This document shows positions 1 to 4,445 of a stretch of DNA of 5,158 nt, one piece after another (the stretch's first letter is position 1; each line of letters begins with the position of its first letter). Source of the DNA: Gammaproteobacteria bacterium. GTDB lineage: Bacteria; Pseudomonadota; Gammaproteobacteria; DSM-16500. The stretch is taken from contig JAJONP010000137.1 in assembly GCA_021323555.1 (NCBI GenBank), forward strand, positions 1 to 5,158. The letters run 5' to 3'. The position numbers and the translations under genes are program-made. A model generated the notes under the pieces. The model saw only the letters and a program-made list of their open reading frames with translations. It was not told the DNA's origin and did not search any database.

Positions 1-485
1 CGTTGCACAATATCAGAAATTTCTAGACCTCGCTGACCAAGAAGCTCAGCTTTTCTGGAATAGGCTCGCTTCCGAATCTCAATATCTACCTTTGCTTCCG
101 TATGGCATAGCATCAACGCTTTTGCATGCTTAGGATACTGAATTGCATAAGATAAAGCCACCCATCCGCCAAACGAAACACCAGCTATAATAGGCTTCTC
201 AATGCTCAGTGCTTTACAGAAGTCATATACATCTTGCCCCCATTGCTTCAAAGTCCAGCTCTCAGGAGTATATTGTCCATCACTCCTCCCATGACCCCGC
301 ATATCAATAAATATCACTTGAATTATGCCACTTAATTTTAACCAAAAATGGACATAGACGGTATGATCAACTAAACCAGGCCCGCCATGAAGAAGAATCA
401 ACACTTCATTTGAAGAATCTATGGGTTTTTCGTCATTGTTAACATTGTAATAAATCTTGGTGCCATCAGGCAAAGCAATATACAT
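1..485 (-). CDS. Alpha/beta hydrolase, proline iminopeptidase-like (partial, 3' end outside window)
   Basis: The 161 visible codons encode an alpha/beta-hydrolase fold N-terminus. The oxyanion-hole motif HGGPG is at residues 33-37, the strand-turn DMRGHGRSD at 61-69, and the nucleophile elbow GVSFGG at 102-107 with Ser104 as predicted nucleophile. HGGPG together with GxSxGG is typical of proline iminopeptidases (peptidase family S33) and related hydrolases, which cut N-terminal proline or hydrolyse small esters and amides in the cytoplasm. The catalytic Asp and His would lie beyond the window edge, so substrate cannot be assigned. There is no signal peptide. The ATG at 485 is preceded by AGAGGA about 11 bases upstream and by an in-frame TAG, which fixes the start. 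The fold call is firm; the aminopeptidase label is tentative because lipases, haloperoxidases and epoxide hydrolases share this region. Confidence 0.88.
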   Translation of the reverse strand, partial: MYIALPDGTKIYYNVNNDEKPIDSSNEVLILLHGGPGLVDHTVYVHFWLKLSGIIQVIFIDMRGHGRSDGQYTPESWTLKQWGQDVYDFCKALSIEKPIIAGVSFGGWVALSYAIQYPKHAKALMLCHTEAKVDIEIRKRAYSRKAELLGQRGLEISDIVQ

Positions 486-514
486 ACTAACTATTTTCCT
501 CTATGGTCTCATTT

Positions 515-520
515 ATTATA
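515..520 (-). promoter_or_regulatory. Possible -10 box for the hydrolase gene
   Basis: Read on the minus strand this is TATAAT, about 30 bases before the hydrolase start codon, which would give a short leader of roughly 20 bases. No good -35 hexamer stands 16-18 bases upstream (the 17-base position reads AATAAG), so the call is weak. The surroundings are AT-rich and such hexamers arise by chance. Confidence 0.3.
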
Positions 521-610
521 GATAAGTTTTGCATTATCTTATTTTAATATTTCCTCATGATTGCCCAAAACATTCACAGCTACAATTTGGCTTCAGAGGA
601 TAAAAAGTAC

Positions 611-676
611 GGAAGAAACCTGATGCCCTGTAAGGGTTTATGAGGTTTCCCGCGTATTATGCAACAACATAATGCG
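611..676 (+). repeat. Two tandem hairpins upstream of the 28-base palindrome
   Basis: The first hairpin pairs GAAACCT (615-621) with AGGTTTC (643-649) and encloses a small inner stem CCCT/AGGG (626-629 with 633-636, loop GTA). AAACC at 616-620 could instead pair with GGTTT at 635-639, so two folds compete. The second pairs bases 653-661 with 668-676 (nine pairs including one T.G, loop CAACAA). With the palindrome just downstream they form a run of three structures in under 100 bases. This could be the end of an insertion sequence, a dispersed palindromic repeat or part of a structured RNA; I do not recognise it. Confidence 0.5.
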
Positions 677-680
677 GATG

Positions 681-708
681 ACCATATTCCCGATGTCGGG
701 AATATGGT
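681..708. repeat. Perfect 28-base palindrome
   Basis: ACCATATTCCCGA (681-693) and its exact complement TCGGGAATATGGT (696-708) are separated by only TG. A 13-base perfect arm this tight suggests either a dimeric regulator site or a selected hairpin. No T-run follows on the plus strand, so it is not an ordinary intrinsic terminator. No gene start lies close by to be controlled. Confidence 0.7.
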
Positions 709-868
709 TAGTTTTGGAGTAGCAGCAAAATTTGTACTGAATTATGGTTCCTGTGGTCTGAACTATCTGGAATTTCCGGATAATTCGATCAGGCTGAAGC
801 TCACCCACTTCATAAATATAGGGCCGATTTTGAGTCAGATAGTATTCCTTAGGCTAGCAATTGCCCGC

Positions 869-969
869 AGAGCTTAGAAAGTGCTGTTCGGATATCTCTA
901 AATACGTCCGTGTACGCTGGGATGCCGCGCCCTGCGGCACACGGCCCTCACTGCCTATTTCTAAGCTCT
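869..969. repeat. Long nested inverted repeat, possible mobile element or structured RNA
   Basis: The 12-base outer arms AGAGCTTAGAAA (869-880) and TTTCTAAGCTCT (958-969) match perfectly. Inside, TGCCGC/GCGGCA forms a stem with loop GCCCT, flanked by CCGTG/CACGG to extend it, and CGGA/TCCG can form another stem to its left. The interior is more GC-rich than its surroundings, which hints at foreign origin. I cannot name the element. Confidence 0.6.
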
Positions 970-1023
970 AGGGGCGGCGCATTTTTTGTGTCTCAGTGCA
1001 CTCGTTGCTAAATTAGTTCTATA

Positions 1024-1064
1024 CAAAAAAGGGTTAAGAGGATAAGTTGAACAATTATCCTCTT
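1024..1064 (-). terminator. Intrinsic terminator of the HEFGH-motif gene
   Basis: On the minus strand a perfect ten-base stem (AAGAGGATAA with TTATCCTCTT, 1036-1045 and 1055-1064, nine-base loop) is followed after a few bases by TTTTTT. It starts about 50 bases beyond the stop codon of the minus-strand gene. A weaker inverted repeat GGCCTT/AAGGCC (1078-1083, 1104-1109) lies between the stop codon and this stem. Confidence 0.72.
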
Positions 1065-1112
1065 CTCTTAGTGTAATGGCCTTTTATCTATAAATAGGAT
1101 TATAAGGCCTTG

Positions 1113-2675
1113 CTACCGCGTCTGTTGGGATGGGCGTCTTTGCCCATCGTTCCTTAACCCTTTCTCTTTTTCAATATCCTTACTATTCTTTTGTTCGCGG
1201 TACCAGAAACAATATGTTGTTGCAGCAGTGGCTGCTACGGCTACACTAGCGCCCACAGCTATTGGTAAAATAGATTCTATTGAAGGAACGGTGCTTCCAG
1301 AACTATGCTCATCTTCAGTGTAACCTAGATGCGCAAATTGTTCTGTTGCAGAGAGCACCCCATATAAAATACTTCCAGCTATATGCGGGATTGCGGTAAC
1401 ACAGGCGAATAAGGTTACAGCGGTTTGCGTTTGAGTATCTTCGATTTTTTTAGCAATTTCTTGAGGAGACTTACTTCTGGCTTGTAATCTTTCCTCTATT
1501 TCTCTAGTTTTTATAGGGTTTAATAAGGTGAATGTAGATTTTGTGGTAGAAATAAAGTCTTTTATGTCTGGATCTAGCTCTGTTGGTAAACCCAATTGCT
1601 TAGCTCTGGCAAGCCGATTATCAAAATGCAATGTAATCAATCGGGGATAAAGCGCTAAGAGCGCATTTCCTTCAAAAAGCACTGCTATGGTTTCCCCAAA
1701 AACTTTATGCCCCACAAGAGGTCCATAAGAGGCATATAGTTTTTGATAGGCTTCTGTATGAGGGCGAGCCAATAAAATATTTAAGTTGTAAAAAATAGCC
1801 AATATAGTATCATCTGGAAAAGTACCAGAAGCGCTCCCCACTGAGCCTAGAAACGCGCAGTATTCTTTTCCGTTTTCAAGAGTACGGGAATATCGTGCTG
1901 GGATAAACATTGCTCCTGGTTCATTATTAATAATAGCTGTAATGATGTCTGGCATAACGACACGCTCGCCCGATTTAAGAGCAACGATTTCTTTTGAATA
2001 TTCTTCACAATTGACTTTCCCATACACTACAGGAAGCTTAACGTACCGCTTTAACACGTCCTCTATTTGAGCAAACAATGCAGGGTGCTCTTTTTTAAAA
2101 CTGTCCGAATCTTCCTTATACCATTTTAATAGCCAAAAAATTTTAACGGTAGCAAATTCTATCGCTTTACTAAATTGGTGTAGGGTATTCTCTGTTATAG
2201 GGTAGTACGGAACCGTAGAATAATCGAAAGCGAGAGGGTCTTTTTTTGCCAACAAAGGAGGATAATGTTTATATGAATGTATAGTGGCAAAATAAGCATG
2301 TCCAAATTCATGTAAATTAAAGACTATAAAAGCTTCGTCAATCCCGCCATCAAAAAAATGTGGTTCTTTTATCAGATAAACAATACGATGTTTATCACGA
2401 GCATAATAGGCGTGAGTCCAAGGATTTTCTACACTAACACCCAACTTAAAATCGGGGCTTTTCAAAACAACATTAATATAATGTCTGGCAAAGGGGGTAG
2501 CTTGCATGGCCTTAAGGATTCCCTCTACAATGTGTTCCTTATATACTTGGTATTCCTCAGGGGTTAAGTTGCCACTATTGCTATTATTTTTATCCAGAGG
2601 TATTGTAAAATCACTATTTTTATCTGCTAAGTTGCTACCAAATAAAGCTAGAATATCGAATTTTGAAATCGCCAT
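1113..2675 (-). CDS. Orphan membrane-anchored protein with HEFGH zinc-protease motif, effector-like
   Basis: I do not recognise a named family. The ATG at 2675 is chosen because GAGG (2685-2682) sits six bases upstream; the frame opens at GTG 2687, but that codon overlaps the Shine-Dalgarno site, and ATG 2678 is too close to it. The product is 520 residues. LHEFGHAYF (HEFGH about residues 122-126) fits the HExxH zinc signature, with two histidine ligands and the catalytic glutamate; the third ligand is not obvious. No N-terminal signal peptide is seen. Two hydrophobic segments near the C-terminus (about 418-441 and 468-492) suggest a membrane hairpin, with the large N-terminal domain and the short basic tail on the same side. 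The gene has its own promoter and terminator. Large orphan proteins with C-terminal membrane hairpins are common among secreted effectors of intracellular Legionellales, but no secretion signal proves that here, and catalysis is unproven. Confidence 0.85.
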   Translation of the reverse strand: MAISKFDILALFGSNLADKNSDFTIPLDKNNSNSGNLTPEEYQVYKEHIVEGILKAMQATPFARHYINVVLKSPDFKLGVSVENPWTHAYYARDKHRIVYLIKEPHFFDGGIDEAFIVFNLHEFGHAYFATIHSYKHYPPLLAKKDPLAFDYSTVPYYPITENTLHQFSKAIEFATVKIFWLLKWYKEDSDSFKKEHPALFAQIEDVLKRYVKLPVVYGKVNCEEYSKEIVALKSGERVVMPDIITAIINNEPGAMFIPARYSRTLENGKEYCAFLGSVGSASGTFPDDTILAIFYNLNILLARPHTEAYQKLYASYGPLVGHKVFGETIAVLFEGNALLALYPRLITLHFDNRLARAKQLGLPTELDPDIKDFISTTKSTFTLLNPIKTREIEERLQARSKSPQEIAKKIEDTQTQTAVTLFACVTAIPHIAGSILYGVLSATEQFAHLGYTEDEHSSGSTVPSIESILPIAVGASVAVAATAATTYCFWYREQKNSKDIEKEKGLRNDGQRRPSQQTR

Positions 2676-2727
2676 CATATACCTCACTATAATTAAATAA
2701 AAGCATCATAAATATTTTTGAGAAGAA

Positions 2728-2756
2728 ATTATACATTAAAAAGCATTTTTGTTCAA
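2728..2756 (-). promoter_or_regulatory. Sigma70-type promoter of the HEFGH-motif gene
   Basis: On the minus strand TTGAAC (2756-2751) and TATAAT (2733-2728) are separated by exactly 17 bases. The -10 box is consensus and the -35 box matches four of six. Transcription would start near 2721, leaving a leader of about 45 bases that ends in the GAGG ribosome site. It separates this gene from csrA upstream. Confidence 0.75.
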
Positions 2757-2879
2757 TTTTCGCTTCAAACAAATTTTTAGATCGAACCAGTTTTCTAACT
2801 TATTGAATTATATTATAAAAATTAAATAGGAATCATCGTAATGGAGGGTAGCTAGATACAATTTTTATACTCTTAATTT

Positions 2880-2906
2880 GCAATGACGGCTCTAAACACC
2901 GTCATT
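2880..2906. repeat. Palindromic repeat downstream of csrA
   Basis: AATGACGG (2882-2889) and CCGTCATT (2899-2906) form an eight-base stem with a nine-base loop. It follows the csrA stop codon by about a dozen bases and could act as a weak terminator, but no T-run follows on the minus strand. Bases 2880-2896 match 3221-3237 on the other side of csrA at 15 of 17 positions, so it is probably a diverged copy of that dispersed repeat. Confidence 0.6.
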
Positions 2907-2918
2907 ACAATCTTTACA

Positions 2919-3098
2919 TTACTCTTCAGGGGGTTCCCATTCCGCTTTAATCTTAGCGTAGATTTCTTCTCGATGCACCGGAATGTCCTGAGGCGCTTCG
3001 ATGCCTAGTTTCACCGATCCTCTTACATCCAATACCCGAATAATAATATCATCGCCTATGGTGATGCTTTCACCTATACGTCTGCTTAAAATCAACAT
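2919..3098 (-). CDS. csrA: CsrA-family carbon storage regulator (59 aa)
   Basis: The product is a CsrA/RsmA RNA-binding protein. These homodimers bind GGA motifs in mRNA leaders, usually over the ribosome site, and control translation and stability of metabolic, motility and virulence genes. The N-terminus [10 protein letters not shown], with the RNA-contacting arginines, and the VHREEIY segment at 41-47, with the key Arg43, are conserved. The loop near residues 25-30 (VRGSVK) is one residue shorter than in Escherichia coli CsrA. The frame opens ten codons earlier, but ATG 3098 is the start: AAGGAG stands seven bases upstream and the family begins with MLIL. It is a single-gene unit flanked by palindromic repeats. 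In Legionella, extra csrA copies ride on integrative elements; the short loop and accessory setting suggest a paralogue rather than the housekeeping copy, though the latter cannot be excluded. Confidence 0.95.
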   Translation of the reverse strand: MLILSRRIGESITIGDDIIIRVLDVRGSVKLGIEAPQDIPVHREEIYAKIKAEWEPPEE

Positions 3099-3117
3099 GT
3101 TGTTTCTCCTTTTTCCT
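3099..3117 (-). promoter_or_regulatory. csrA ribosome binding site with two GGA motifs
   Basis: The leader just before the csrA ATG contains two GGA triplets on the minus strand (3116-3114 and 3109-3107), the second inside the AAGGAG Shine-Dalgarno site. CsrA proteins bind GGA, and Escherichia coli CsrA represses its own translation through leader sites that include the ribosome site. Autoregulation is therefore plausible, but purine-rich ribosome sites carry GGA anyway. Confidence 0.4.
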
Positions 3118-3194
3118 GAGTCATTCAATAAAGAGAGATATGTGTGATATTTTCTTCATTGAAACACAAAAATTTAAAGTAACCATATCTTCAT

Positions 3195-3237
3195 GTCATT
3201 GCTTCGTCGCTTCGCTCCTCGCAATGACGGGTCTAGA
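3195..3237. repeat. Dispersed palindromic repeat upstream of csrA
   Basis: GTCATTGC (3195-3202) is inverted as GCAATGAC (3221-3228) around a CG-rich core containing CGTCGCTTCGC. This 'GTCATTGC ... GCAATGAC' type recalls palindromes scattered in many copies through genomes of intracellular bacteria such as rickettsiae; that resemblance is from memory. Bases 3221-3237 are nearly repeated at 2880-2896, so two copies bracket csrA. Confidence 0.65.
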
Positions 3238-3283
3238 GTTACCATTTAAAAAATAAATACAGGTATCCATAAAAAATTGTAAA

Positions 3284-3320
3284 GGTGGACCATGCCCACC
3301 ATAAGGGGCGCATAAGGCGC
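3284..3320. repeat. Short hairpin plus small direct repeat
   Basis: GGTGG (3284-3288) pairs with CCACC (3296-3300) across seven bases. It is followed by two copies of ATAAGG with GCGCA (3301-3318), the second one G shorter. Both look like degenerate remains of intergenic repeats; no function is evident. Confidence 0.4.
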
Positions 3321-3371
3321 ACCGCAAAAGGTTTCCCATTTAAGTTATCTCCTCAAAGTATAGATCTGGGT

Positions 3372-3400
3372 GTAGGGGCAACCACCGGGGTTGCCCCTAC
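3372..3400. repeat. Perfect 12-base-arm hairpin repeat
   Basis: GTAGGGGCAACC (3372-3383) and GGTTGCCCCTAC (3389-3400) are exact complements around the loop ACCGG. The GTAGGGGC...GCCCCTAC pattern recalls widely dispersed intergenic palindromes in several bacterial phyla. No T-run follows on the plus strand and none is clear on the minus, so a repeat element is more likely than a terminator. Confidence 0.7.
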
Positions 3401-3408
3401 GCTAGATT

Positions 3409-3573
3409 CTAAGAACGTAAAGAGCTGGGGCCTCTCAAGGCGCGATTACCCTTAATTTTGTTTGTTTTTAAATCTAAAAACGGCAAAATGAGAGAAACAT
3501 GACCATTATGGCTCGATTTATGGCGGGCAAGATGCCGCTGCGATGGACAGCGGTGATGTGATATACTTTTCAT
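3409..3573 (-). CDS. Doubtful small basic protein (54 aa)
   Basis: ATG 3573 is preceded by AAGGA seven bases upstream, a good ribosome site. The predicted product is rich in Ser, His, Arg and Lys, has no hydrophobic segment and resembles nothing I recognise. Its codons span a hairpin (CCGCTG/CAGCGG, 3535-3553). The frame is in a repeat-rich stretch and could be chance; the ribosome site is the only positive evidence. A TTG ten codons upstream opens the frame but lacks its own ribosome site. Confidence 0.2.
   Translation of the reverse strand: MKSISHHRCPSQRHLARHKSSHNGHVSLILPFLDLKTNKIKGNRALRGPSSLRS
3559..3567 (+). promoter_or_regulatory. Possible extended -10 promoter ahead of the paired hairpins
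   Basis: TGATATACT matches the extended -10 pattern TGnTATAAT at all but one position of the hexamer. The -35 position (TGCGAT) is poor, as extended -10 promoters allow. Transcription would begin near 3574, about 30 bases before the hairpins at 3605-3698. Confidence 0.3.
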
Positions 3574-3604
3574 GCTTGTATCCTTATTCATGCTAAGGTG
3601 CAAG

Positions 3605-3698
3605 AAGTCCCTTTGGCGTGCTTAGACTCATGCCAGAGGGGCGACTTAACATTAAAGCAACTTTGAGTTTCGGATTGACTCCGACGACTCAAGGTTGC
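3605..3698 (+). ncRNA. Candidate structured RNA: two long adjacent hairpins
   Basis: Hairpin one pairs 3605-3620 with 3629-3647: 16 pairs, a three-base bulge at 3640-3642 and an eight-base loop. Hairpin two pairs GCAACTTTGAGT (3657-3668) with ACTCAAGGTTGC (3687-3698), then an inner TCGG/CCGA stem with a seven-base loop. A nine-base linker joins them. Every imperfect pair (3613-3636, 3618-3631, 3662-3693) is G.U when the plus strand is transcribed, but A.C on the minus strand, which favours a plus-strand RNA. No known family is recognised and no terminator is clear. It could instead be a recombination site or the end of a mobile element; no integron attC signature is complete. Confidence 0.35.
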
Positions 3699-3808
3699 AC
3701 TCTTTATGCGTGGCACTCAATCACCAAGCATACAGACATCATAACAAATAATAAAGAGAAAGTAAAAGCTTTTTTTGAAAAAACGTATTGTATTACTAGG
3801 AAATTTTT

Positions 3809-3978
3809 ATGATGAAGAAGTTGCCCTTTGTTAGAGACTTACTCAGCTACCATTTAACGACAAAGTTATTAGGGTGAGATTACGTTTGCTTGAAGAAAAA
3901 GAGAATAACACGGACTATATAAGGAACGTGCTCATTGGTGATGATAAACAGCAAGAATGGTTTGAGAAAGCGAGGTAA
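3809..3978 (+). pseudogene. Degenerate ParD-like antitoxin remnant (frameshifted)
   Basis: ParD antitoxins are ribbon-helix-helix DNA-binding proteins that neutralise ParE toxins and repress their own operon. The second half of this remnant, in the frame ending at TAA 3976-3978, reads KVIRVRLRLLEEKENNTDYI and then RNVLIGDD, closely fitting the ParD pattern SEVIRxGLRLLEEKE..LR..LI.G. The first half, MMKKLPFVRDLLSYHLTTK from ATG 3809, lies in another frame and has a ribosome site (AGGA, seven bases upstream). Adding one A to the AAA at 3862-3864 joins them as SYHLTTKVIR, which aligns with the family's RYxxxSEVIR. So a one-base loss is likely. About ten N-terminal residues, including most of the DNA-binding strand, also seem missing. 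No parE follows. The family call rests on memory of the motif. Confidence 0.45.
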
Positions 3979-3983
3979 CAAGC

Positions 3984-4238
3984 ATGAACAACGCTCAACC
4001 GACCGCTAAACGTATCATTATTTTTTGCCTCCTAATCTCTGCTTTCACTCAGGCGGGTTTAGTACTGTATACCTCGGCCTTCTTGCAAATTTCACAAGAA
4101 TTGCAGGCCACATCTTCCTCTGTGGAATTGACGTTAACGGCGTATTTATTTGGCTTTGGGCTTTCCCAATTATTGTATGGGATATTGTCGGATCGCTTTG
4201 GTAGAAAAGGGCTTGTTGTGATAGGGTTCGCCGGATAA
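3984..4238 (+). pseudogene. Truncated MFS transporter, Bcr/CflA-like N-terminus
   Basis: The 84 residues match the start of a 12-segment major facilitator drug-efflux pump. A first membrane segment spans about 11-33 and a second about 50-67, followed by motif A, GILSDRFGRK (66-75), which controls the transport cycle in this superfamily. Full-length members have about 400 residues; here TAA comes at the start of segment three and no continuation is visible in any frame downstream, so this is a truncation and not a simple frameshift. ATG 3984 is preceded by GAGG eight bases upstream, overlapping the end of the ParD remnant. A stable transporter is not expected. The Bcr/CflA label comes from the TQAGLVLYTSAF segment and motif A and is less certain than MFS. 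Confidence 0.8.
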
Positions 4239-4316
4239 AGTGATACACTTGCAAAAAAATGTCACTTGCGTGAGGTGAGAAGCCTTTTTAAATCAACGCT
4301 ATTAAAGTAAATTAAG

Positions 4317-4346
4317 TTGTTAATAAATTTTGTTCTGTGCTATGAT
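4317..4346 (+). promoter_or_regulatory. Promoter of the Sel1-repeat gene
   Basis: TTGTTA (4317-4322) and TATGAT (4341-4346) are 18 bases apart, and TGC directly before the -10 box makes it an extended -10. Transcription would start near 4353, giving a leader of about 93 bases. It lies in the spacer after the MFS truncation, so the Sel1 gene is an independent unit. Confidence 0.65.
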
Positions 4347-4388
4347 CGAAGCTAAAGAATGTTATTTGTATTACTATTTCAAGAGGCG

Positions 4389-4413
4389 GGCAGATCTTGC
4401 CATATTGTATGGC
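4389..4413 (+). promoter_or_regulatory. Small overlapping hairpins in the Sel1-gene leader
   Basis: GGCA/TGCC (4389-4392 with 4398-4401) and GCCATA/TATGGC (4399-4404 with 4408-4413, loop TTG) share bases and cannot fully form together. They end about 20 bases before the ribosome site. Mutually exclusive stems can serve leader regulation, but these are short and chance is a fair explanation. Confidence 0.25.
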
Positions 4414-4445
4414 GTAAAATTATATTATAGCAGGAGTAACTTATT

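Larger units (their letters stand above)
486..1112. other. Gene-free stretch rich in inverted repeats
   Basis: No convincing gene lies between the hydrolase start and the end of the HEFGH gene. A 72-codon plus-strand frame at 659-877 has no well-placed ribosome binding site (GAGG is 13 bases away), begins inside one hairpin and runs through another; its product resembles nothing I know, so I do not call it. What the stretch does hold is three successive hairpins at 611-708, a nested inverted repeat at 869-969 and the terminator of the downstream minus-strand gene. It may be a decayed or non-autonomous mobile element, but I found no clear terminal repeats or target duplication. Confidence 0.6.
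3099..3808. other. Gene-poor, repeat-rich intergenic stretch
   Basis: Between the csrA start and the ParD-like remnant there is no firmly supported gene. The stretch holds three palindromic repeats, one doubtful small ORF on the minus strand and the paired hairpins. A 64-codon plus-strand frame at 3618-3812 runs through both hairpins, has no ribosome site and is not called. Bases 3700-3808 are AT-rich with nothing clear in them. Confidence 0.6.

Noticed and set aside
659..877. 72-codon plus-strand frame
   Set aside because: No well-spaced ribosome site, its start lies inside a hairpin, it spans a perfect palindrome and its product matches nothing I know.
595..1045. AGAGGATAA direct repeat at 595-603 and 1037-1045 as target duplication of an element
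   Set aside because: Nine bases could recur by chance, the second copy is one arm of the terminator stem, and no terminal inverted repeats lie inside it.
2358..2700. Two plus-strand frames opposite the HEFGH-motif gene
   Set aside because: They are shadows of a longer gene that has a promoter, ribosome site and terminator on the minus strand.
2769..2785. GGTTCGATC on the minus strand, resembling a tRNA T-loop
   Set aside because: The flanking bases do not form a T-stem and no acceptor, D or anticodon arm is present.
3642..3700. Integron attC site
   Set aside because: ACTTAAC fits one core-site pattern, but no matching GTTRRRY lies at the other end and there is no integrase or cassette array.
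3618..3812. 64-codon plus-strand frame starting at GTG
   Set aside because: It runs through two long hairpins and lacks a ribosome site; the structure explains the stretch better.
4045..4254. 69-codon minus-strand frame
   Set aside because: It lies opposite the clear MFS coding sequence and has no recognisable product.
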